Source: CAZDDA01 sp964568045
GTDB lineage: Bacteria; Bipolaricaulota; Bipolaricaulia; UBA7950; UBA9294
DNA: 11,707 nt
Assembly (NCBI GenBank): GCA_964568045.1
Contig: CAZMOL010000051.1
Location: 1-11,707 of the forward strand
Direction: 5' to 3'
The position numbers and the translations under genes are program-made. Below the pieces are notes generated by a model, which saw only the letters and a list, made by a program, of their open reading frames with translations, had not been told where the DNA came from and made no database searches. Below are positions 6,271 to 11,697 of this stretch, one piece after another (within the stretch, counting starts at the first letter, position 1; every line of letters starts with the position of its first letter).

Positions 6271-6410
6271 TTACTGTGATTAGGGCAAAAGGGTATCAAA
6301 GAGAGATTGATATTGTGGAAATTGATGCCCTGTGCCTGATGTACTGGATTCTGTTTGCGCCCGCCCGCTCCTAAGCGGCTAAAGCGGCTTAGGAAACGGT
6401 GGGCGAGAGA
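6271..6410 (+). promoter_or_regulatory. Structured 5' leader with nested hairpins (candidate attenuator)
   Basis: The transcribed leader folds into two structures ahead of a terminator. First, AGGGCA (6282-6287) pairs with TGCCCT (6326-6331), enclosing TATCAA (6294-6299) with TTGATA (6307-6312). Second, CGCCC (6362-6366) pairs with GGGCG (6401-6405), enclosing a perfect 8-bp stem TCCTAAGC (6369-6376) with GCTTAGGA (6387-6394). A TGCCTG copy at 6333-6338 is complementary to CAGGCA in the 5' arm of the following terminator, so an alternative pairing is possible. I do not recognise a known riboswitch consensus. The layout suits a transcription attenuator upstream of the binding-protein gene. Confidence 0.6.
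6315..6374 (+). CDS. Candidate leader peptide of the binding-protein gene
   Basis: This 19-codon frame starts at GTG 6315 and ends at TAA 6372-6374. It contains LCLMYWILF, a run of Leu, Met, Tyr, Trp, Ile and Phe codons, then APARS. The stop codon sits inside the 5' arm of the hairpin 6369-6376/6387-6394, which precedes the terminator. This is the layout of ribosome-controlled attenuators such as trpL. Start evidence is weak: only AGAGAG (6300-6305) could act as ribosome site. ATG 6339 would give an 11-codon version, and GTG 6276 a longer one of 32 residues. Any short frame can arise by chance; what raises the odds is the parallel frame in front of livG. Translation has not been shown. Confidence 0.4.
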   Translation: MEIDALCLMYWILFAPARS

Positions 6411-6443
6411 ACTACAGGCAAATGCCTGTAGTTTTGTTTTTTT
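6411..6443 (+). terminator. Strong intrinsic terminator inside the leader
   Basis: ACTACAGGCA (6411-6420) pairs perfectly with TGCCTGTAGT (6423-6432). The innermost pair probably opens, leaving a 9-bp stem with an AAAT loop. TTTTGTTTTTTT follows (6432-6443). It lies between a consensus promoter and the binding-protein gene, with no convincing second promoter in the remaining 97 bases. It should therefore act conditionally, or else end a separate small RNA of about 170 bases. Confidence 0.85.
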
Positions 6444-6540
6444 GGTGGCCTTATCCACTAGGTCGAGTAAGGAGGTGACTGCCTTTACGAACTTTTGGAG
6501 GTGTTGTAGCAGGTTTGTGTAAGAATCTAGGGAGGTAAAC

Positions 6541-7776
6541 ATGCGACGAGTATTGGTTTTTGTACTGTCAATTGGGCTGATATTGGGGTTGACCATTGCC
6601 GCTGTCGGAGCTGAGACGATAAAGATCGGTGCGATTTTTCCCTTGACCGGTCCGCTTGCTCCCTACGGCGTCGATATCATAAACGGACTCAACTTTGCTG
6701 TAGATCAGATCAATGCGGCGGGTGGAGTATTGGGCAAGCAATTGGAGGTTGTGCTGAGCGATTCGGCCAATGCTCCAGATGTGGCAACCGACGCCGCGAC
6801 AAGGATGATCCAACTGGACGGCGTGGTCGGCATAGTGGGAGGTCTCGCCAGCGGGATAACGATTGCACTGGCGGAAGTCACTTCGGCCGCTCAGGTACCC
6901 CAGATTTCCCCTACCTCTACCGATGCTGGAATCACAGGGCTCGCGGACAGTGACTACGTCTTCCGTACGTGTGTTTCTGATGCCCTCCAGGCTCCTGAAC
7001 TGGCTGGGCTGGCGAGAAACCTCGGGTACAAGAAAGTTGCAACGATCTACGCCAACAACGCATACGGTAAAGGATTGGCTGCGCTCTTTGAGGAAGCGTT
7101 CGAAGACGAGGATCACGAGTCGGTCGCCATGATTGCGTACGAGGAGAGCCAGCCCTCGTACCGGGGTGAGGTGGAGCAAGCCCTGCAAGCATCTCCGGAT
7201 GCAATCAACCTCATCGGGTATCCAGAGGACGGAAACAAGATCATCTCTGCGGCCATCGAACAGGGATACGAAGGGGAGTGGATCTTCCCTGACGGCATGA
7301 AGGGAGCGCCGGTGACACCAGGACTGGCGTGCCCTGAGGAAGGTCCGTGCTCCGAGCAGTATTTGGAGGGGAGCTTCGGCACCGCTCCCGGATCCCTGGA
7401 AGTGGGTGTGCGTGCCGAGTTTGACGCTGACTTCACCGCTGCATACGGCGAGCTGAAGGGGATCCCCTACCACCCACAGGCCTACGATGCTGTGGTCAGC
7501 TTCGCGCTGGCCATGCAGTTGGCCGGCGAAGCTTCCGGACCCGCCATTCAGGCCAAACTGCGTGACGTGGCCAACGCGCCAGGCGAAGAAGTCACCTACG
7601 GTGAGTTTGCAAGGGCGCTTGAGCTGATTGCTCAAGGGGTAGCCATCAACTACCAAGGTGTCTCGGGCCCGATCCAGTGGGATGAAAACGGTGACGTAAC
7701 GAGTGGAGCCATTGACATCTGGGCTGTCAAAGACTGTAAAGTGCGCACGGTTTATGTGATTGTAGTCGGCAATTGA
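6541..7776 (+). CDS. HAAT-family ABC transporter substrate-binding protein (LivJ/LivK-like)
   Basis: This 411-residue type I periplasmic-binding protein has a signal peptide at residues 1-24 (MRRVLVFVLS to AVGA) with cleavage before ETIKIG. There is no lipobox Cys, so it is a soluble periplasmic or otherwise exported protein. Fold landmarks are IKIGAIFPLTGPLAPYG (27-43), FAVDQINAAGGVLGKQLE (52-69), GIVGGLASGITIA (97-109), the ligand-contact block ISPTSTD (122-128), KKVATIYANNAYGKG (164-178) and AYDAVVSFALAM (314-325). It captures ligand for the LivGFHM importer encoded next door. Family members bind branched-chain or aromatic amino acids, amides, urea or aromatic acids; the ligand cannot be read directly. 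Four Cys residues (144, 264, 270, 399) occur in the mature chain, with C264 and C270 able to form a small disulfide loop. AGGGAGGT (6529-6536) marks the start. It is convergent to the permease operon rather than part of it. Confidence 0.9.
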   Translation: MRRVLVFVLSIGLILGLTIAAVGAETIKIGAIFPLTGPLAPYGVDIINGLNFAVDQINAAGGVLGKQLEVVLSDSANAPDVATDAATRMIQLDGVVGIVGGLASGITIALAEVTSAAQVPQISPTSTDAGITGLADSDYVFRTCVSDALQAPELAGLARNLGYKKVATIYANNAYGKGLAALFEEAFEDEDHESVAMIAYEESQPSYRGEVEQALQASPDAINLIGYPEDGNKIISAAIEQGYEGEWIFPDGMKGAPVTPGLACPEEGPCSEQYLEGSFGTAPGSLEVGVRAEFDADFTAAYGELKGIPYHPQAYDAVVSFALAMQLAGEASGPAIQAKLRDVANAPGEEVTYGEFARALELIAQGVAINYQGVSGPIQWDENGDVTSGAIDIWAVKDCKVRTVYVIVVGN

Positions 7777-7794
7777 GACTGCTCGGCTTGCACG

Positions 7795-7828
7795 AAAAGT
7801 GGGGGCCGCTCCGCGGCCCCCTTTTCTT
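7795..7828. terminator. Two-way intrinsic terminator between binding protein and livM
   Basis: GGGGGCCGC (7801-7809) pairs with GCGGCCCCC (7813-7821) around a TCC loop. TTTTCTTATC follows on the plus strand, and AAAAG precedes it, giving CTTTT on the minus strand. It therefore serves the binding-protein gene ending at 7776 and, more weakly, the livGFHM operon ending at 7831. Confidence 0.88.
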
Positions 7829-7830
7829 AT

Positions 7831-8856
7831 CTATTTATTAAGCAAGCGGGAAACAAAGCGCTTCTCGCCCAAGATGCCGCGCGGGCGCAGCAGCAACACC
7901 AGGATCAGCAACAACCCGATCAAGGCAACCCGCAGAGCAGCGGCTCTGGTGTCCGACAAAGGAAGAGACATCGTTAGGAAGTCCGTGCCTGCCCAAAGTC
8001 CCCACACGAAGAGCGACCCCAGAATCGCCCCTCTGTTGTTCCCCGACCCTCCAGCCACCAACATCACCCAGACAATGAAGGTGCCGTAGAACGGTTCGAA
8101 CTTTGCCACGCTCAGATACCGGGCATGGTGGGCATACAGACTACCCGCCAGCCCCATGAGGCTTGCGCCAAGAACGAATGCTTGAAGCTTAAAGGCAGAT
8201 ACATTCTTGCCTTGCGCTGCGACTGCCACTTCATCCTCTCGAATGGCTCGAAGGACGCGCCCCCATGGGGAGTGAAGTGCGCGCTCTAGGAGGAGGTAAA
8301 TAACTAGAATCATCAATACTACGAAGATCAGATAAAACCATATATATGCATTCCCAAATAGACGAGAGAGCCAGTTCGGATACTCCGGATGGGAGCTCAG
8401 TAGACCGTTGACGCCGTTGAGGATCGGCTGGCGCAGTGGTGACGGGATGTTCGTGAAGCCCACGACTCCGTTTGTGAGCCAGCTCTCATTCTTAATGACC
8501 AAACGGATTATCTCTGCGATTCCTATTGAGGTGATCGCGAGATAGTCTTCCTTCAGCCTGAGAGTAAGGAATCCAATCCCGAGCGCGACTAATGCCGCAA
8601 CCGTGCAAGCTCCCAGAACGCCCAGTGGAAAAGGCAAGCCCCATCCGCCAATAATACGCCAATCCACGGGCCCTGGCGGCGGGCCCGAGATTAACGCTGA
8701 CGTGTAGGCCCCAATGGCGAAGAACCCAGCGATGCCGATATTGAACAATCCCGTGTATCCCCATTGGACGTTCAGGCCAAGGCTAAGCACCGCGAAGATC
8801 CCCGCGGTGACACCGAAGAACGACAGATAGTTGAGTACTCCAATCGCTGTTTCCAT
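7831..8856 (-). CDS. livM: HAAT ABC transporter permease LivM
   Basis: This 341-residue polytopic inner-membrane permease has about eight to ten hydrophobic helices. LivM landmarks are the N-terminal FAVLSLGLNVQWGYTGLFNIGIAGFFAIGAYTSAL (about 21-55), TLRLKEDYLAITSIGIAEIIRLV (98-120), the cytoplasmic coupling segment RVLRAIREDEVAVAAQGKN, SLYAHHARYLS and the C-terminal LRPRGILGEK. It forms the translocation pore with LivH and docks on LivG/LivF. Its ATG overlaps the livH stop by one base (TGATG), so translation is coupled. It is the last gene of the four-gene operon and ends at the shared terminator. Length and motifs are those of an intact family member. Confidence 0.93.
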   Translation of the reverse strand: METAIGVLNYLSFFGVTAGIFAVLSLGLNVQWGYTGLFNIGIAGFFAIGAYTSALISGPPPGPVDWRIIGGWGLPFPLGVLGACTVAALVALGIGFLTLRLKEDYLAITSIGIAEIIRLVIKNESWLTNGVVGFTNIPSPLRQPILNGVNGLLSSHPEYPNWLSRLFGNAYIWFYLIFVVLMILVIYLLLERALHSPWGRVLRAIREDEVAVAAQGKNVSAFKLQAFVLGASLMGLAGSLYAHHARYLSVAKFEPFYGTFIVWVMLVAGGSGNNRGAILGSLFVWGLWAGTDFLTMSLPLSDTRAAALRVALIGLLLILVLLLRPRGILGEKRFVSRLLNK

Positions 8857-9770
8857 CAGTACTTTCCGAACAATCCCTTCGGGCGAAAGAGGAGCATAAC
8901 AACCAAGATTGCAAACGCCACCGCCGGCTTATAGGCGGTAGAGATAAAGGCTGTGGAGATTTCCCCTGAAAGCCCTATGACCATTCCCCCAACCATGGCT
9001 CCGTAGGGGTTACCAATGCCGCCCAGGATTACAGCAGCAAAAAGAGGAAGAAGCATTTGCCAGCCGAGCTCTGGGAGAATCAGCTTATTCTCGATCCCGG
9101 CAAGGGTACCTCCAATTGCAGCCAGCGCTGCTCCAATAACCCAGGTCCACATCACTACACGTTCGGTATTGATCCCGGTGACCTTGGAAAGGTCGGGATT
9201 GTCAGCCATTGCCCTCATGGCCTTACCCATTTTTGTGCGCGTTAAGAAAAGCCAGACAGAGACAACACACAAAAGGGCGACAGTCAAAATGAAGAAATGA
9301 TCTGGTTTCACGCGTATTCCCCACAAGACCATTGCTCGTTGGATGCGCGAGGAATAGTACATGGAGTCTGGACCCGCTGAGAATAGGACTGCATTCCGTA
9401 GTACGAATGCCACTCCCACTGAGGCCATGAGGAGTAATACGGGGCGGGCCTTCCGTAAACGACGATAAATCAACCGATCAAGAAGCACAGCTGCTCCTGC
9501 AGTGGCACCCATGGTAAGCACCATGGCTATCAGCATGCCCCCGCCAAACGACAAGCCAAGGAAACCGTTGTTGGAAATCCCGAGTTTCCCTGTCAGAGCC
9601 AGGAAAGCTAGGGATAAGTAGGCCCCAACCGTCATCAGGTCGCCGTGACCAAAATTAGCGAAACCTAAAATACTGTAGGTCAGTGAGAGTCCGATCCCTC
9701 CCAAACTGAGAATAGCCCCAGAGATGAGTCCATAGACGATCAATTGAGGAATTTGCGCCAATATCTCCAT
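8856..9770 (-). CDS. livH: HAAT ABC transporter permease LivH
   Basis: This 304-residue permease has about eight transmembrane helices. The LivH signature is clear near the N-terminus: LIVYGLISGAILSLGGIGLSLTYSILGFANFGHGDLMTVGAY. The coupling (EAA-like) segment MRAMADNPDLSKVTGINTERV is in the middle, PLFAAVILGGIGNPYGAMVGGMVIG follows, and LLFRPKGLFGKY closes the protein. It pairs with LivM to make the membrane channel. The ATG lies 15 bases after the livF stop but has only a weak ribosome site, so reinitiation from livF is likely. A family-typical Ala in NFAHG is Gly here, a minor change. Confidence 0.93.
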   Translation of the reverse strand: MEILAQIPQLIVYGLISGAILSLGGIGLSLTYSILGFANFGHGDLMTVGAYLSLAFLALTGKLGISNNGFLGLSFGGGMLIAMVLTMGATAGAAVLLDRLIYRRLRKARPVLLLMASVGVAFVLRNAVLFSAGPDSMYYSSRIQRAMVLWGIRVKPDHFFILTVALLCVVSVWLFLTRTKMGKAMRAMADNPDLSKVTGINTERVVMWTWVIGAALAAIGGTLAGIENKLILPELGWQMLLPLFAAVILGGIGNPYGAMVGGMVIGLSGEISTAFISTAYKPAVAFAILVVMLLFRPKGLFGKY

Positions 9771-9785
9771 TTGTCTTACATGTGC

Positions 9786-10490
9786 CTATCCTCCGAGATA
9801 GAGCTGGCCTACCTCCTCGTTGGCTAGGAGATTTTCTCCCGTATCCTCGAACCGGTTTTCCCCACTAGCTAGAACATATCCACGACCAGCAAGCTTCAAC
9901 GATGCCTTAGCGTTCTGTTCCACAATGAGAATCGCTACACCCGTTTGATTGATCGCTGTTATGCGATCAAAGATCATCGCAGCCAGGTTCGGTGCCAGTG
10001 CCGCTGAGGGCTCATCCAACAGGAGAAGCTTCGGATCAAGCATCAGCGCCCGACCCATGGCCACCATCTGCCGTTCGCCCCCGCTCATCTTTCCCACCCG
10101 CTGCCGCCGTCGTTCTCTGAGGAGGGGAAAGAGGTCAAAGACCTCTCCCAACTGCTCGCTGAAATCATCCTTGCGGATAAAGGCACCCATCTCCAGATTC
10201 TCCTGAACAGATAGTGAAGGAAAGACGTTTTCCACCTGGGGGACGTAGGCCATCCCCAAGCGGACGATCTGATCGGGTGCCAGTCCGGTAATACTACTTT
10301 CTTTGAAGGTAACCGTTCCCTTCGTCGGTTTGAGCAACCCGAAGATTGTCTTCAGAAGTGTCGACTTCCCGGCCCCATTTGGGCCGATAATCGACACGAT
10401 TTCTCCTTCATCTATGTGTAGGGAAACGTCGTGAAGCACCTCCATGTCTCCGTAGCCGCTGTGGATCGCCTCACCCATCAACAGCGACAT
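9786..10490 (-). CDS. livF: HAAT ABC transporter ATPase LivF
   Basis: This ATP-binding protein has 234 residues from ATG 10490. It has Walker A GPNGAGKST (36-44), a Q-loop in YVPQ (82-85), the ABC signature MSGGERQM (135-142), Walker B LLLLDEP (155-161) and VEQNA (190-194), where Gln replaces the switch His as is usual in LivF. The short C-terminus ending in YLGG is typical of LivF rather than LivG. I chose ATG 10490 because MSLLMGEAIHSGYG aligns with the usual LivF beginning and a G-rich site lies just upstream. ATG 10502 and ATG 10478 are alternatives. With this start it overlaps the end of livG by 20 bases, so the two are probably translated in a coupled way. It hydrolyses ATP with LivG at the cytoplasmic face. 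Confidence 0.92.
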   Translation of the reverse strand: MSLLMGEAIHSGYGDMEVLHDVSLHIDEGEIVSIIGPNGAGKSTLLKTIFGLLKPTKGTVTFKESSITGLAPDQIVRLGMAYVPQVENVFPSLSVQENLEMGAFIRKDDFSEQLGEVFDLFPLLRERRRQRVGKMSGGERQMVAMGRALMLDPKLLLLDEPSAALAPNLAAMIFDRITAINQTGVAILIVEQNAKASLKLAGRGYVLASGENRFEDTGENLLANEEVGQLYLGG

Positions 10491-11244
10491 ACTGCCCCCC
10501 AAGGTAGGCGTCCAGGACCTCTTTGTTTGTTTGGACCTCGCTTGGAGTTCCTTCCATAAGTTTGCGACCCTCGCTCATCACGATGACCGGAGTGCACAGC
10601 CGCATTATGAAGTCCATATCATGTTCAATGACAAGGAACGTTGTGCCCATTTCCGCACACAATCTCTGGATGGCGTTGGCCAGGTGTTTCAGGAGGGTTC
10701 GATTCACTCCGGCCCCTGGCTCATCGAGCAGAACCAGTCTGGGATCTACCATCATTGTTCGAGCCAGTTCCAGAAGCTTCTTCTGGCCACCGGATAGACT
10801 TCCCGCGTACTCGTCTCTTAGATGGGAAAGCTGCAAGAATTCAAGGACATCAAGCGCTTTTGCACAGATTTCACGCTCCTGCTCGCGCACCCTTCGTGGC
10901 CGAAAAAACGGGTTCCAGATCTTTTCGCCAACCTGTTGGGGTGGCACGATCATCAGGTTCTCCAGGACCGTCATTTCCTTCAACTCACGCGGAATCTGGA
11001 AGGTTCTGCAGACTCCTTTATGGAACACGCGATGGGGAGGTAATCCTGTGATGTTCTCTTCTTCCAAGCGGACCTCTCCACTATCGGGTTTGAGAAAACC
11101 GGTGAGGAGGTTGAACAGGGTGGTCTTACCGGCCCCATTCGGACCAATCAGGCCAGTGATCGTACTCGGTTCAACGGCGAAACAGCAGGCATCTACCGCC
11201 CGCAATCCACCGAAGCGCTTCGAGAGTTTCTCGACAGTCAGCAC
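10471..11244 (-). CDS. livG: HAAT ABC transporter ATPase LivG
   Basis: This ATP-binding protein has 257 residues from GTG 11244 and is the first gene of livG-livF-livH-livM. It has Walker A GPNGAGKTT (34-42), a Q-loop in CRTFQIPRELKEMTVLENL (79-97), signature LSGGQKK (150-156), Walker B LVLLDEP (170-176) and switch IEHDM (206-210). The length and the long helical insert (about 100-140) fit LivG. I prefer GTG 11244 to an in-frame TTG at 11274, because GGAGGT (11252-11257) lies seven bases before it and VLTVEKLSKRFGG aligns with normal LivG N-termini. The extra ten codons of the longer frame are simply the terminator U-tract and the ribosome site. Expression should depend on read-through of the terminator at 11258-11295. 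Confidence 0.93.
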   Translation of the reverse strand: MLTVEKLSKRFGGLRAVDACCFAVEPSTITGLIGPNGAGKTTLFNLLTGFLKPDSGEVRLEEENITGLPPHRVFHKGVCRTFQIPRELKEMTVLENLMIVPPQQVGEKIWNPFFRPRRVREQEREICAKALDVLEFLQLSHLRDEYAGSLSGGQKKLLELARTMMVDPRLVLLDEPGAGVNRTLLKHLANAIQRLCAEMGTTFLVIEHDMDFIMRLCTPVIVMSEGRKLMEGTPSEVQTNKEVLDAYLGGQYVAVDG

Positions 11245-11257
11245 GCTTCTCACCTCC

Positions 11258-11295
11258 AAAAAAGAAAACCGCAAGCCATTTGGCTTCCGGTTTTC
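11258..11295 (-). terminator. Strong intrinsic terminator directly before livG
   Basis: On the minus strand GAAAACCG (11295-11288) and AAGCC (11286-11282) pair with GGCTT (11277-11273) and CGGTTTTC (11271-11264). This makes a 13-bp stem with one G-G mismatch and an AAAT loop. Six T follow (11263-11258), and the livG ribosome site GGAGGT starts on the very next base. A terminator in this place must be bypassed for livG to be expressed, so it marks an attenuator. Confidence 0.85.
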
Positions 11296-11330
11296 GGGTT
11301 TGGTAACGCACTCTTTGCGCTACGACCCGA
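11294..11330 (-). promoter_or_regulatory. Leader hairpin before the livG terminator
   Basis: Minus-strand TCGGGT (11330-11325) pairs with ACCCGA (11299-11294), enclosing GTAGCGCA (11323-11316) with TGCGTTAC (11310-11303), an 8-bp stem with one G-U pair around AAGAG. Its last two bases overlap the first two bases of the terminator stem, so the full forms of both compete slightly. The stop codon of the leader ORF lies in its 5' arm. Confidence 0.55.
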
Positions 11331-11403
11331 CCCACCACATAATAAAGTAGAAGTAACGGATTACATGTCTTCTGCTCAAAGTCTCATTCGTGTGCAGCAC
11401 CAT
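11320..11403 (-). CDS. Candidate leader peptide of the livGFHM operon
   Basis: This 27-codon frame runs from ATG 11403 to TAG 11322-11320, entirely inside the leader. Its second half is strikingly aromatic, RYFYFIMWWVGS, with two Tyr, two Phe and two adjacent Trp codons placed just before the hairpin. The TAG lies in the hairpin's 5' arm (GTAGCGCA). This matches the layout of amino-acid-responsive leader peptides such as trpL or pheL. The ATG is about 17 bases from the predicted transcription start; AGGA at about -15 is the only ribosome site. The candidate peptide before the binding-protein gene has the same architecture and a similar residue bias. Translation is not shown, and a chance frame cannot be excluded. 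Confidence 0.5.
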   Translation of the reverse strand: MVLHTNETLSRRHVIRYFYFIMWWVGS

Positions 11404-11426
11404 AGTTTTTCTTGTCCTGTTCTGCC

Positions 11427-11455
11427 ATCCTAGCGGAGTTGGCCGGGGTTGTCAA
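11427..11455 (-). promoter_or_regulatory. Promoter of the livGFHM operon
   Basis: On the minus strand TTGACA (11455-11450) and TAGGAT (11432-11427) are separated by 17 bases. The -35 is an exact consensus match; the -10 matches four of six. Transcription would start near 11420 and give a leader of about 175 bases before livG. Confidence 0.7.
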
Positions 11456-11465
11456 GCAGCTTCTG

Positions 11466-11496
11466 GTTGCCAGGGTGGCGGTTCAGGAGTGGCAAC
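11466..11496. promoter_or_regulatory. Inverted repeat in the divergent region, possible operator
   Basis: GTTGCCA (11466-11472) and TGGCAAC (11490-11496) form a perfect 7-bp inverted repeat with centres 24 bases apart. TGCCAGGG is also present twice as a direct repeat (11468-11475 and 11499-11506). The site ends 11 bases upstream of the livG -35, where an activator would bind. No regulator for it is visible in the window. Confidence 0.35.
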
Positions 11497-11545
11497 GCTG
11501 CCAGGGGAAGTAATGCCTGTGGAGGTGAGGATTTCTTGGGCTTCC

Positions 11546-11558
11546 GACCTAAGAGGTC
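11546..11558. promoter_or_regulatory. Palindrome abutting the rightward -35
   Basis: GACCT-AAG-AGGTC is a perfect 5-bp inverted repeat with a three-base centre that touches the TTGACA at 11559. This position suits a repressor or activator site for the rightward transcript. Confidence 0.35.
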
Positions 11559-11587
11559 TTGACAAACGGGGAAAATTGCTATATACA
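11559..11587 (+). promoter_or_regulatory. Rightward sigma70 promoter
   Basis: TTGACA (11559-11564) and TATACA (11582-11587) are spaced by 17 bases in an AT-rich -10 region. Transcription would begin near 11594 and run toward the right edge. It is divergent from the livG promoter about 100 bases away. Confidence 0.7.
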
Positions 11588-11622
11588 CTATTCATTCGTG
11601 TTCTAGAAGGTGTTTGTTTGGG

Positions 11623-11697
11623 ATGAAAGACTTCGAATTTGTAGCGGTTATTCTGTCCAACCTGGTCCTGTCTCTGATTATTGGAGAGGGACCGTGA
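11623..11697 (+). CDS. Short hydrophobic ORF, possible leader peptide or small membrane protein
   Basis: This 24-codon frame runs from ATG 11623 to TGA 11695-11697, about 30 bases after the predicted transcription start. The product is strongly hydrophobic (FVAVILSNLVLSLIIGEGP), rich in Leu, Ile and Val. AGAAGGTG (11605-11612) is a fair ribosome site ten bases upstream. Its stop overlaps a GTG start as GTGA, which suggests it couples translation of the next gene. It could be a leader peptide or a small one-helix membrane subunit. I do not recognise a family; a KdpF-type peptide was considered but lacks its typical pattern. Confidence 0.4.
   Translation: MKDFEFVAVILSNLVLSLIIGEGP

Noticed and set aside
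6333..6338. TGCCTG as antiterminator partner of the binding-protein terminator
   Set aside because: The 6-bp match is real, but it lies under a ribosome stalled at the Tyr/Trp codons and is too short to claim as the switch.
6271..6443. Known riboswitch or RNA classes (guanidine, glycine, SAM, c-di-GMP, T-box, 6S, SRP RNA)
   Set aside because: None of the conserved core motifs I know for these classes could be found in order. A covariance-model search is still needed.
6568..7656. Long minus-strand open frame opposite the binding-protein gene
   Set aside because: The plus strand encodes an unmistakable periplasmic binding protein with signal peptide and ribosome site; the antisense frame has no family features or start signal.
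11294..11337. Classical 2:3 antiterminator pairing in the livG leader
   Set aside because: Only short imperfect matches to the terminator 5' arm exist, e.g. TCGGGT against ACCGGA with a mismatch, so I do not claim it.
11623..11697. KdpF-like small subunit
   Set aside because: The length and hydrophobicity fit, but the characteristic C-terminal pattern is absent and the next gene is not visible.
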